Assembly: GCA_030626365.1 (NCBI GenBank)
Contig: DAOUPC010000174.1
Location: 1-6,311, forward strand
Length of the DNA stretch: 6,311 bases
From: Paracoccaceae bacterium
Lineage (GTDB): Bacteria > Pseudomonadota > Alphaproteobacteria > Rhodobacterales > Rhodobacteraceae
Reading direction: 5' to 3'
The notes below the pieces were generated by a model. The model ran no database searches and had not been told where the DNA came from. It saw only the letters and a program-made list of their open reading frames with translations. How positions within the stretch are numbered: the first letter of the stretch is position 1; every line of letters begins with the position of its first letter. Shown here piece after piece: positions 1 through 6,119 of this stretch. A program made the translations under genes and the position numbers.

Positions 1-63
1 CATTTAATACAGGGACGCTAACCTGTTGCGGGCAAAATCCAAAGCAAAAGCCGCATATCAAAA

Positions 64-107
64 GGCCGTTGCGAACGGTCCATGTTTGGGCATTTTGAAA
101 AAATGCC
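64..107 (+). other. Two tandem small hairpins upstream of a terminator
   Basis: Two short hairpins can be drawn. The first pairs 64-70 with 74-80 (GGCCGTT/AACGGTC, one G-T pair, 3-base loop). The second pairs 89-96 with 100-107 perfectly (GGCATTTT/AAAATGCC, GAA loop). The second hairpin directly abuts the terminator stem that starts at 108. Stacked hairpins ending in an intrinsic terminator would fit the 3' part of a small RNA or an mRNA 3' UTR entering from the left edge, but no promoter or known RNA family was recognised. The pairing is seen directly; transcription is inferred. Confidence 0.4.
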
Positions 108-138
108 AGCCCCCGCCCGCCCCACGGCGGGGGCTTTT
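108..138 (+). terminator. Rho-independent terminator, GC-rich hairpin
   Basis: A perfect 10-bp stem (108-117 AGCCCCCGCC with 126-135 GGCGGGGGCT) has an 8-base loop, and its last T begins a run of four T (135-138). On the plus strand this is a classical intrinsic terminator for a transcript arriving from left of the window. Read on the minus strand, the same stem is followed within a few bases by six T (complement of 98-103), so it could also stop leftward read-through from the AraC-family gene. It may therefore be bidirectional. Confidence 0.65.
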
Positions 139-204
139 GCGACGGTGCATCCAATTGATCTGTAATATGTTTTTCGTGCCATGGTAGGCTTGGCAATTGT
201 AACG

Positions 205-238
205 CAGGCCCCCACCCGGGCGGGGGCTGTCATTTTTT
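205..238 (+). terminator. Second GC-rich terminator-like hairpin
   Basis: The core stem pairs 208-213 (GCCCCC) with 222-227 (GGGGGC). An alternative register pairs CAG at 205-207 with CTG at 227-229. Six T follow at 233-238, five bases beyond the core stem. Orientation of the T run favours plus-strand termination. It sits 28 bases past the stop of the AraC-family gene, which is transcribed the other way, so it would keep rightward transcripts out of that gene. On the minus strand there is no T run after the stem. Confidence 0.45.
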
Positions 239-266
239 CAAACCATGGCGGTTATTCAGGGTGACC

Positions 267-1310
267 TTAATGCGGGGGCTTTGACTGTTGCTGATCCTGC
301 ATCGTGCGATAGGTGGCCGGAGAAATGCCGGTCATCCGCTTGAAAGCCCGCGAGAAATTGGCGTGGTCGCAATAGCCAAGTGATAGGGCGATGTCGATCA
401 CCGGCAAGGATGTATTGGCCAGCAACGCCTGTGCCCTCAGGCGCTTGGCCCGGTTCAGAAGGTCGCGGTAATCCACGCCTTGGCGGCGCAGGTTGCGTTG
501 CAGGGTCTGAACGCCGACCCCGATGTCGCAGGCGGCCCCTTCGATGTCGGTCTGCCCGTCAAGCAGGCGCAGGGTTATGGTCGAAAAGACAGACGTAAGC
601 GGTTCGTTGAATGGCGGTCGGGTTTCTTGTGCGCAAACATCGCCATAGGTCACGGTCCGCCGGGCACAGGGGGTGGGCCGGGTTGCGCGGTGCAGGTGAT
701 TGTGGCGGATTGCCAGCCCGGTGCGCCGGGTTCCAAAGCGGACGGGCAGGGCCAGTTGTTGTTCCATCTGATGCGCCTGGGTATCACGCGGATAGTTCAC
801 ATCGACCCACTCTGGTTGCCAGTCAGGACCAAGATAGGCCTGCACAAAGCGGATCATTGGGACGATCAGGTGATCGGCGTGCTGAATGGGGCGGGCTTTG
901 AGGTTGGGCGGCGGGCAATAGTGCCAGAAGGCAACCGGCGTGCTGTCCTCGAATGTGAGATAGCCGCCGGATTGATGAAAGGCTATGCAGTTCACCGTCC
1001 GGCGCAACCCCTCTGCAAGGGTCGGGGCCTGGGCGCAGTAATCTATCCAGAGGCCGTATGTGGTATGGGTCATGTCTGTGCCGACCGACAGTCCGAAACA
1101 CCGATCACCCGCTGCCCGGGCCGAAACCTCGAATAACTCGCGCATTGATGCGACGGGTATGCGTGTATTTGGGAACTCAATGGTATCAAGCGACAGGGCG
1201 GCCCTTTTAAATGCCTGTTGCGTGGCATTGGACCCCGCCCTGCTTTCCAGCAGAACCGGCAACTGGCCAAACCCGGTTGCTTTGGTCATCGGAACGAATA
1301 GGCGGGACAT
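267..1310 (-). CDS. AraC-family transcriptional regulator (Arabinose_bd-type sensor domain)
   Basis: Cytoplasmic DNA-binding regulator of 347 residues from the chosen ATG. Residues about 20-200 resemble the Arabinose_bd-like effector or dimerisation domain found in OruR/ArgR-type AraC members, including the segment with IPVASMRELFEVSARAAGD and the following FGL. The C-terminal 100 residues are the double helix-turn-helix: first helix pair near 255-276 (DIGVGVQTLQRNLRRQG), second with the AraC signature near 302-333 (IALSLGYCDHANFSRAFKRM, then TGISPATYR). Length is typical for the family. A TTG start at 1328 would add six residues, but it overlaps the GAAAGG ribosome-binding site that suits the ATG at 1310. 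No target operon lies beside it: leftward is a terminator region, rightward is non-coding. The effector cannot be told from sequence. Family assignment is firm; regulon is unknown. Confidence 0.92.
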   Translation of the reverse strand: MSRLFVPMTKATGFGQLPVLLESRAGSNATQQAFKRAALSLDTIEFPNTRIPVASMRELFEVSARAAGDRCFGLSVGTDMTHTTYGLWIDYCAQAPTLAEGLRRTVNCIAFHQSGGYLTFEDSTPVAFWHYCPPPNLKARPIQHADHLIVPMIRFVQAYLGPDWQPEWVDVNYPRDTQAHQMEQQLALPVRFGTRRTGLAIRHNHLHRATRPTPCARRTVTYGDVCAQETRPPFNEPLTSVFSTITLRLLDGQTDIEGAACDIGVGVQTLQRNLRRQGVDYRDLLNRAKRLRAQALLANTSLPVIDIALSLGYCDHANFSRAFKRMTGISPATYRTMQDQQQSKPPH

Positions 1311-1320
1311 GTATTTCGGG

Positions 1321-1326
1321 CCTTTC
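1321..1326 (-). promoter_or_regulatory. Ribosome-binding site deciding the AraC-family start
   Basis: GAAAGG on the minus strand lies 10 bases before the ATG at 1308-1310. The alternative TTG start at 1326-1328 overlaps this motif and has no purine-rich sequence of its own, so the ATG is preferred. Confidence 0.55.
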
Positions 1327-1360
1327 AATCTAAAATGATAAGTCCGGATTCAGAAGTTAC

Positions 1361-1388
1361 TATATATGGCTTTGACTGGCGGCGTAAA
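1361..1388 (-). promoter_or_regulatory. Candidate sigma-70-type promoter of the AraC-family gene
   Basis: On the minus strand TTTACG (1383-1388) and TATATA (1361-1366) are separated by 16 bases, each matching four of six positions of the TTGACA/TATAAT consensus. The -10 lies about 50 bases before the ATG at 1310. The location is sensible, but AT-rich matches of this quality arise by chance, so this is only a candidate. Confidence 0.3.
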
Positions 1389-1751
1389 TAGTCGCGGTAT
1401 GGTTGTGTAATGTTGTATGTAGCTTGCGGATGCGTTGATAAGGGTTTCCTGAAACGGGTTGCGTGCGGGGTGGCGAAAATGGCCATTTGGCGTTGGTGGC
1501 TGTGCCCGTGCGACGGCGCAGGATTGCCGCTTTCCTTTTGGTATAACTCGATAAGAATGCACATCGATACGCAGCGGAAACCTGAAAATAAGGGTGTCAC
1601 CGATCTGGGGGTATACCCCGGCTGTATGGTCGAACATGGTGGGCGAATTGCCCGGTAAACCGGGCGGGTTGGCACCGCCGATAACACAATCGTGATGCTA
1701 CAAACCGACAACAGAGCCGAGGTGTTTACCTGCACCACGCCGTTCACGGAT
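1389..1751. other. Non-coding spacer with perfect palindromes
   Basis: No convincing gene was found here. The open frames lack ribosome-binding sites and have Cys/Trp/Arg-rich translations unlike real proteins. The stretch contains three exact dyads: AAATGGCCATTT at 1477-1488, GGGGTATACCCC at 1608-1619, and GCCCGG-TAAA-CCGGGC at 1650-1665. The first two have no loop and look more like DNA-protein sites than RNA hairpins. The third is a hairpin without a following T run on either strand. They lie 167-355 bases upstream of the AraC-family start and could be operators, but no half-site is shared among them. Confidence 0.4.
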
Positions 1752-1796
1752 GAAACGAACAAGGGCACCCCGGTATGGGACGCCCTTGTTCATTTC
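1752..1796 (-). terminator. Hairpin terminator of the glnB-glnA operon
   Basis: Bases 1752-1771 pair with 1777-1796 around a 5-base loop, 28 bases past the glnA stop. On the minus-strand RNA the helix is 20 bp without interruption, including three G-U pairs. On the plus-strand RNA those same three positions (1756/1792, 1767/1781, 1768/1780) are C-A mismatches. The asymmetry argues that the structure is used by the glnA transcript. There is no long T run afterwards, only a T-rich 3' arm ending GTTCGTTTC, so it could stabilise the mRNA 3' end as well as terminate. Confidence 0.65.
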
Positions 1797-1824
1797 GCAG
1801 GTCAGGCAAATCCGCCCGTGTGCC

Positions 1825-3231
1825 TTAGCAGCTGTAATACATCTGGTATTCAACCGGGTGGGGCGTGTGTTCGTAGGTTTCGATCTCTTCCATCTTCAGG
1901 GCGATATAGCCGTCGATCTGGTCTTTGGTGAACACGTCACCGGCCAGAAGAAAGTCCATGTTCGCCTCAAGCTCGCTCAGGGCTTCGCGCAGGGAACCGC
2001 AGACGGTCGGGATATCGGCCAGTTCCTCGGCGGGCAGATCATAAAGGTTCTTGTCCATCGCTTCGCCCGGATGAATCTTGTTCTTGATACCGTCCAGACC
2101 GGCCATCAGCAGCGCGGAAAAGCACAGATAGGGGTTGGCGCTTGGGTCGGGAAAGCGGGCCTCGACGCGCTTGGCTTTTGGTGATTCCGACCATGGGATG
2201 CGCACACAGCCCGACCGGTTGCGAGCCGAATAGGCACGCAGAACGGGGGCCTCAAAACCGGGGATCAGACGCTTATAGCTGTTGGTGCCGGGGTTGGTGA
2301 ACGCGTTCAGCGCCTTGGAATGCTTAAGGATGCCGCCAATGAAATACAGCGCCTCGTTCGACAGATCCGCGTATTTATCGCCTGCAAACAGTGGCTTGCC
2401 GTTTTTCCAGATCGACATATTCACGTGCATGCCCGACCCGTTGTCGCCAGCGATTGGCTTGGGCATGAAGGTGGCCGATTTGCCATAGGCGTGGGCCACG
2501 TTATGCACCACGTATTTGAATTTTTGCAGCTCGTCCGCCTGATGGGTCAGCGACCCAAAGATCAGGCCCAGTTCGTGCTGGCACGATCCAACCTCGTGGT
2601 GGTGTTTATCGACCTTCATGCCCAGACGCTTCATGGTGCTCAGCATCTCAGAGCGCAGATCCTGTGCCTCGTCGATCGGGTTGACCGGAAAATAGCCGCC
2701 CTGGACGCCGGGCCGGTGGCCCATGTTGCCCATCTCGTATTCCGTGTCGGTGTTCCACGAGGCATCGGTCGCGTCGACTTCGTAAGACACCTTGTTGATG
2801 GTGTTTGAATACCGCACATCGTCAAACAAAAAGAATTCGGCCTCGGGGCCCATATAGGCCGTATCGCCAATGCCGTTGGAAATCAGATAGGCCTCGGCCT
2901 TTTGGGCGGTGCCGCGGGGGTCGCGCTCGTAGGGCTCACCTGTGTCGGGCTCGACCACGGAACAGTGGATGCAGATGGTTTTTTCGGCATAAAACGGGTC
3001 CAGATAGACGCATTCGGTATCTGGCATCAGCTTCATGTCCGAGGCTTCGATCGATTTCCATCCGGCGATTGATGATCCGTCGAACATCAGCCCCTCTTCG
3101 AGGAAATCTTCGTCAACCTGATCGGCGATCATGGTGATGTGCTGCAACTTGCCGCGCGGATCGGTAAAGCGGATATCGACGTATTCCACGCCTTCGTCCG
3201 CGATTAGCTTGAGAACTGCGTCCTTGCTCAT
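1825..3231 (-). CDS. glnA: Glutamine synthetase, type I (GlnA)
   Basis: Makes glutamine from glutamate, ammonium and ATP; family members are cytoplasmic dodecamers and the main ammonium-assimilation enzyme. The 468-residue length is that of the bacterial GS-I beta type. Visible motifs: MFDGSSIAGW (49-58) in the beta-Grasp domain; GPEAEFFLF (128-136) with metal-binding Glu130 and Glu132; HHEVGSCQHE (211-220) with Glu213 and Glu220; NGSGMH (264-269) containing the ATP/metal-site His; NPGTNSYKRL (313-322); and RNRSGCVRIP (337-346). NLYDLP (395-400) places Tyr397 at the adenylylation site, so control by the GlnE adenylyltransferase is expected from family knowledge. The start ATG is preceded by AGAAGG (3241-3246) with 9-base spacing. 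It is second in an operon, 36 bases after glnB. The C-terminus ends YYSC, where many homologues end YYSV. No key residue appears to be missing. Confidence 0.98.
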   Translation of the reverse strand: MSKDAVLKLIADEGVEYVDIRFTDPRGKLQHITMIADQVDEDFLEEGLMFDGSSIAGWKSIEASDMKLMPDTECVYLDPFYAEKTICIHCSVVEPDTGEPYERDPRGTAQKAEAYLISNGIGDTAYMGPEAEFFLFDDVRYSNTINKVSYEVDATDASWNTDTEYEMGNMGHRPGVQGGYFPVNPIDEAQDLRSEMLSTMKRLGMKVDKHHHEVGSCQHELGLIFGSLTHQADELQKFKYVVHNVAHAYGKSATFMPKPIAGDNGSGMHVNMSIWKNGKPLFAGDKYADLSNEALYFIGGILKHSKALNAFTNPGTNSYKRLIPGFEAPVLRAYSARNRSGCVRIPWSESPKAKRVEARFPDPSANPYLCFSALLMAGLDGIKNKIHPGEAMDKNLYDLPAEELADIPTVCGSLREALSELEANMDFLLAGDVFTKDQIDGYIALKMEEIETYEHTPHPVEYQMYYSC

Positions 3232-3267
3232 TCCCTTGGTCCTTCTGATTGATATGCGTGTTGAAAT

Positions 3268-3606
3268 TTAGAGCGCGTCTGAACCGGTTTCGCCGGTACG
3301 GATACGGATGGTTTGTTCAATCGGGCTGACAAAAATCTTGCCATCGCCAATTTTGCCGGTGTTGGCGGCCGCCACGATGGCCTCGATGGCGGCATCCACC
3401 TGATCGTCGTCCAGGACCACCTCGATCTTGACCTTGGGCAGGAAATCGACAACGTATTCGGCCCCGCGATACAGTTCTGTATGACCCTTTTGGCGACCAA
3501 AACCCTTGACCTCGATCACGCTCAGCCCCTGAACACCAACGTCCTGCAACGCCTCTTTCACTTCGTCGAGCTTGAAAGGTTTTATGATGGCTTCGATCTT
3601 TTTCAT
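3268..3606 (-). CDS. glnB: Nitrogen regulatory protein PII (GlnB)
   Basis: Small trimeric signal protein that binds ATP/ADP and 2-oxoglutarate and relays nitrogen status to the GlnE adenylyltransferase and the NtrB kinase. The 112-residue length is standard. The start MKKIEAIIKPFKLDEVKEAL is the canonical PII N-terminus. The T-loop carries GFGRQKGHTELYRGAEY (35-51) with Tyr51 as the uridylylation site and Gln39 as the 2-oxoglutarate/Mg contact. The nucleotide site includes GDGKIFV (87-93, Lys90) and Arg101/Arg103. The ribosome-binding site AAAGGA (3613-3618) has 6-base spacing to the ATG. It precedes glnA by 36 bases on the same strand, which favours calling it GlnB rather than the paralogue GlnK, usually linked to amtB. 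Co-transcription with glnA is inferred from the spacing and the lack of a terminator between them. Confidence 0.97.
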   Translation of the reverse strand: MKKIEAIIKPFKLDEVKEALQDVGVQGLSVIEVKGFGRQKGHTELYRGAEYVVDFLPKVKIEVVLDDDQVDAAIEAIVAAANTGKIGDGKIFVSPIEQTIRIRTGETGSDAL

Positions 3607-3741
3607 GGGCTTTCCTTTGTAATCCTGGCCTTTGCAATCCTGTCGGCGCGTGTATTTCTGATTGCGTCAGACCACTTCTCATACCGGGTAACAATCGGAT
3701 ATGGTGCGGGGTGGGAAACGCGCATTGTGAAACGGGGGTGA

Positions 3742-3778
3742 TGCCTGATTTTTGGACATATTGCACAAAAAACAGGCA
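3742..3778. promoter_or_regulatory. Imperfect inverted repeat in the glnB/nnr divergent spacer, possible NtrC region
   Basis: TGCCTGATTTTTG (3742-3754) and CAAAAAACAGGCA (3766-3778) are reverse complements with one mismatch around an 11-base centre. The element lies about 136 bases upstream of glnB and 26 bases upstream of nnr. Bases 3762-3778 (TGCACAAAAAACAGGCA) and 3742-3758 (TGCCTGATTTTTGGACA) each partly resemble the 17-bp NtrC consensus (TGCACnnnnnnnGGTGCA-like), 20 bases centre to centre. Paired distal NtrC sites driving glnB are known in Rhodobacter, which makes this plausible, but the matches are weak. No sigma-54 promoter with correct GG-N10-GC spacing was found here. Confidence 0.35.
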
Positions 3779-3803
3779 AAACTGAATCGATGAAGGAAGT
3801 CTC

Positions 3804-5411
3804 ATGAACGAATTGCTGTCGGCGGCCCAGATGCGCGCAATCGAAGGGGCGGCAATCTCGGCTGGCATCGCGAGCGGACTGGAACTGATGGAGCGGGCCG
3901 GGCAGGGGGTGGTTGCGGCGATATTCGCGTCATGGCCGGACTGGGCCGATGCGCCACGCAAGGCGGTGGTGCTGTGCGGGCCGGGGAACAATGGCGGCGA
4001 CGGGTTTGTCATCGCGCGACTGTTGGCGGCGCGCGGCTGGCAGGTTCAGGTGTTCCTTTTGGGGGCGGCGGATAAATTGCCGTCGGATGCGCGGGCCAAT
4101 CATGACCGTTGGATCAAGGCCGGCGCATGTGACCGGTTGTGCGGTGACAGTTTGGCGCACACCGGCCCGGCCCCCGATCTGGTGGTGGATGCGTTGTTTG
4201 GCACCGGCCTGACCCGTGGGGTCGGTGATGATCTGGCCCTGTTGTTCGGCGCGTTGGAAACCCTGCGCCGGGAATCCGGCACCAGATGCGTGGCGGTGGA
4301 TATGCCATCCGGGGTGTGCGCCGACAGCGGGCGGCCATTGGGAGATTTTGCACAGGCGGACCTGACGGTGACGTTTCACACCGAAAAAACGGGCCATTGT
4401 CTTGACCGGGGTGGCGAAATTTCGGGCCGGGTTGTGATTTGGGATATCGGTCTGCCCCATGCAGGTCGGGGCCGGCAACCCGGTGCCCCCGTCAGAAAGG
4501 TAGGCCCCCCCGATGCGGCGCTGACGGATAAGCCGGGGATGGCGCAAAAGTTCGACAGTGGTCATGTGCTGGTGTTGTCTGGTGGGGTGGGGCGCACCGG
4601 CGCGGCCCGGTTGGCGGCGCGCGGCGCGCTGCGGGTCGGGGCCGGGTTGGTGACGCTGGCCGTGCCTGAACCCGCCCTGCCCGAGGTGGCGGCCCAGATC
4701 ACCGCAATCATGATGACACCGCTTTGCGGCCCTGCCGATTTGCACCGGGTGTTGCAGGACGAGCGGTTGAATGCGTTATGCTTGGGTCCGGGGCTGGGCC
4801 GTGATTCCGGTGCCCGCGAACTGGTTGGGGTGGCCTTGGCGACGGGGCGGAAAACGGTGCTGGACGCGGATGCGCTGTCGATGCACCGGGGTGATCCGGG
4901 CTGGTTGTTTGAACGGTTGCACGACAAATGCATCCTGACCCCGCATGGCGGCGAATTTGCGCGCCTGTTCCCGGATATCGCGAAACGGCTTGGTCAGGAA
5001 CCAAAGGGCGGCCCGGCGTGGTCACGCATTGATGCGACCCGTGCGGCGGCCAGACGGGCCGGGTGTACGGTTCTGTTCAAGGGGCCGGATACGGTGATTG
5101 CCGGGCCGGATGGGCAATGCGCGGTCCATGCGGCGCATCACGACCGCGCGGCCCCCTGGCTGGCCACGGCCGGGTCAGGCGATGTTCTGGCGGGGTTCAT
5201 TACCGGGTTGATGGCGCGTGGGTTTGACCCGATGCAAGCGGGCGAAACCGCCGCCTGGCTGCATGTGCAATGTGCCATCAGCTTTGGTCCCGGTCTGATT
5301 GCCGAAGACATCCCCGAAGCCCTGCCTGCGGTTCTGGGTAATTTGGGTCAGGCCGCCGATTGCAGGCTGGCGGCGTCTGTCATGCACGAAAGTTCAAGCC
5401 CACCAGCATAG
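3804..5411 (+). CDS. nnr: Bifunctional NAD(P)H-hydrate epimerase / ADP-dependent NAD(P)H-hydrate dehydratase
   Basis: Metabolite-repair enzyme that restores damaged NADH and NADPH. The N-terminal YjeF_N domain epimerises R- and S-hydrates; the C-terminal ribokinase-like domain dehydrates the S form using ADP. The protein has 535 residues, usual for the fused form. In the epimerase half: LMERAG (28-33), GPGNNGGDG (59-67), VVDALFGTG (127-135, with Asp129) and VAVDMPSG (163-170). A linker follows at about 220-247. In the dehydratase half: GHVLVLSGG (253-261), GAARLAARGALRVGAGLV (266-283), LGPGLG (327-332), TPHGGEF (379-385) and GSGDVLAG (457-464), where Asp460 is the expected catalytic base. GAAGGAAG (3792-3799) precedes the ATG by 4 bases. 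It is divergent from glnB, and its last 64 bases overlap the convergent Hint gene. The tail after about residue 512 is beyond the conserved domain. Confidence 0.95.
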   Translation: MNELLSAAQMRAIEGAAISAGIASGLELMERAGQGVVAAIFASWPDWADAPRKAVVLCGPGNNGGDGFVIARLLAARGWQVQVFLLGAADKLPSDARANHDRWIKAGACDRLCGDSLAHTGPAPDLVVDALFGTGLTRGVGDDLALLFGALETLRRESGTRCVAVDMPSGVCADSGRPLGDFAQADLTVTFHTEKTGHCLDRGGEISGRVVIWDIGLPHAGRGRQPGAPVRKVGPPDAALTDKPGMAQKFDSGHVLVLSGGVGRTGAARLAARGALRVGAGLVTLAVPEPALPEVAAQITAIMMTPLCGPADLHRVLQDERLNALCLGPGLGRDSGARELVGVALATGRKTVLDADALSMHRGDPGWLFERLHDKCILTPHGGEFARLFPDIAKRLGQEPKGGPAWSRIDATRAAARRAGCTVLFKGPDTVIAGPDGQCAVHAAHHDRAAPWLATAGSGDVLAGFITGLMARGFDPMQAGETAAWLHVQCAISFGPGLIAEDIPEALPAVLGNLGQAADCRLAASVMHESSSPPA

Positions 5412-5857
5412 ACCACGTGCGGCGCGGCAAAATGCAACTGGTGTAACCGCATTTCCTGTGGTCCCAGATCGCGGATGAATTCGCCATCAATCAGCGCGTC
5501 GGCGCGAACCCATGCCTGTTGCACACCAAACATCGCCTGCGCGCGCCAGTCGCGGATCAGCACGATCTGAGAGGCGGGCAAAGTCAGGTCCTGATCGGGC
5601 CTTGTGTGGCCCAGTGACCCGGCGGCAAAGGAAATGGCGCGTGTCAGCACGTCCTGGTGATGGATGCTTTCCAGTCGTACCATTCCGGCATCGCGGGTGA
5701 TGATCCGGTCGCCGGGCGACAGAAATTCAACCGGCATTTCACCGTCCTGCGTCAACAGGATGGCTCCACTGACAAATCCCGCCTGTATGGCAGGGGTGAA
5801 AATGGGGTGCGGTTTCGGGCTTTGCCCGACTGCACGCCCGACCGAATTCGGTTTCAT
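5348..5857 (-). CDS. Hint-domain (hedgehog/intein-like) protein lacking catalytic residues
   Basis: A 169-residue protein with a Hint_2-type fold. The recognisable block is residues 27-65, with GAILLTQDGEMPVEFLSPGD (31-50) and RIITRDAG (51-58). A second block, LTLPASQIVLIRDWRAQAMF (91-110), matches Hint block B, and PHVVYAGGLEL (146-156) matches the end of the domain. In self-processing Hint proteins the first block begins with Cys or Ser; here the aligned position is Gly27. The block-B His is Gln97, and no C-terminal His-Asn is present. Protein splicing or autocleavage is therefore unlikely, and the role is unknown. There is no signal peptide or transmembrane segment. Similar small Hint proteins are common in roseobacters, where many carry this domain alone. 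The ATG at 5857 has only a weak purine-rich GAGCGAG upstream, so the start is less certain than for its neighbours. Its 3' end overlaps nnr antisense. Confidence 0.8.
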   Translation of the reverse strand: MKPNSVGRAVGQSPKPHPIFTPAIQAGFVSGAILLTQDGEMPVEFLSPGDRIITRDAGMVRLESIHHQDVLTRAISFAAGSLGHTRPDQDLTLPASQIVLIRDWRAQAMFGVQQAWVRADALIDGEFIRDLGPQEMRLHQLHFAAPHVVYAGGLELSCMTDAASLQSAA

Positions 5858-6035
5858 GGCGTTCTCGCTCTGATGCCTCAGTTTTTTTTCATCAGATTAT
5901 GGCAGAATATGGCCATTGTCGCGGCTTTATTTACCCTTCGCGCCGGGAATGTGCGGATTGACCGGCAATTTGGTGCCCTGCGCGGTGTTTATTCCCTCGC
6001 ATCCCCCCCCTTCCTTTGTTATGCACCGCCCCATT

Positions 6036-6119
6036 GCGGGTGTGGCGGAATTGGTAGACGCACCAGATTTAGGTTCTGGCGCCTATGGCGTGGGGGTTCG
6101 AGTCCCTTCACCCGCACCA
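6036..6119 (+). tRNA. tRNA-Leu (anticodon UAG), CCA encoded
   Basis: The full cloverleaf can be drawn. Acceptor 6036-6042 (GCGGGTG) pairs with 6109-6115 (CACCCGC), discriminator A at 6116, and CCA is encoded at 6117-6119. The anticodon stem CCAGA/TCTGG (6063-6067/6075-6079) encloses loop TTTAGGT with anticodon TAG at 6070-6072, reading CUA and probably other CUN codons. A long variable arm (GCC-TAT-GGC, 6081-6089) makes it class II, as expected for leucine. The T-arm has TTCGAGT (6097-6103), with two G-U pairs at the base of the stem. No neighbouring tRNA is visible. Confidence 0.97.

Larger units (their letters stand above)
94..242. repeat. 26-bp inverted repeat spanning the two terminators
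   Basis: Bases 94-119 are the reverse complement of 217-242 with a single mismatch (106 against 230). Each arm contains a run of six A or T plus one GC-rich arm of a hairpin. The arms are about 97 bases apart. In a single transcript covering both, this long pairing would compete with the local hairpins at 89-107, 108-135 and 208-227. The simplest reading is that two terminators of opposite preferred direction share a near-identical half. Confidence 0.6.

Noticed and set aside
1..98. Possible tail of a gene entering from the left edge
   Set aside because: Two plus-strand frames stop within the first 21 bases and the third, stopping at 96-98, reads as non-protein-like sequence; too little to call a partial gene.
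480..1136. 218-residue plus-strand open frame
   Set aside because: It is antisense to the AraC-family gene, which has clear domain motifs; the plus-strand translation has no recognisable features and reflects GC-biased codons.
1410..1658. 82-residue plus-strand open frame rich in Cys and Trp
   Set aside because: The ATG has no ribosome-binding site and the composition is not protein-like; no support beyond being open.
1325..1768. 147-residue minus-strand open frame in the spacer before the AraC-family gene
   Set aside because: No ribosome-binding site, no recognisable domain, and it runs through the glnA terminator hairpin.
3752..3765. Sigma-54-like TTGGACATATTGCA
   Set aside because: The GG and GC elements are 7 bases apart, not the required 10, so it cannot be a standard -24/-12 promoter.
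3930..4745. 271-residue minus-strand open frame
   Set aside because: It lies antisense inside nnr and its translation is low-complexity, rich in Arg, Gln, His and Pro; a shadow of a high-GC gene.
6003..6010. Run of eight C upstream of tRNA-Leu
   Set aside because: Noted as a possible slippage or sequencing-error site, but it lies in non-coding DNA and affects no called feature.
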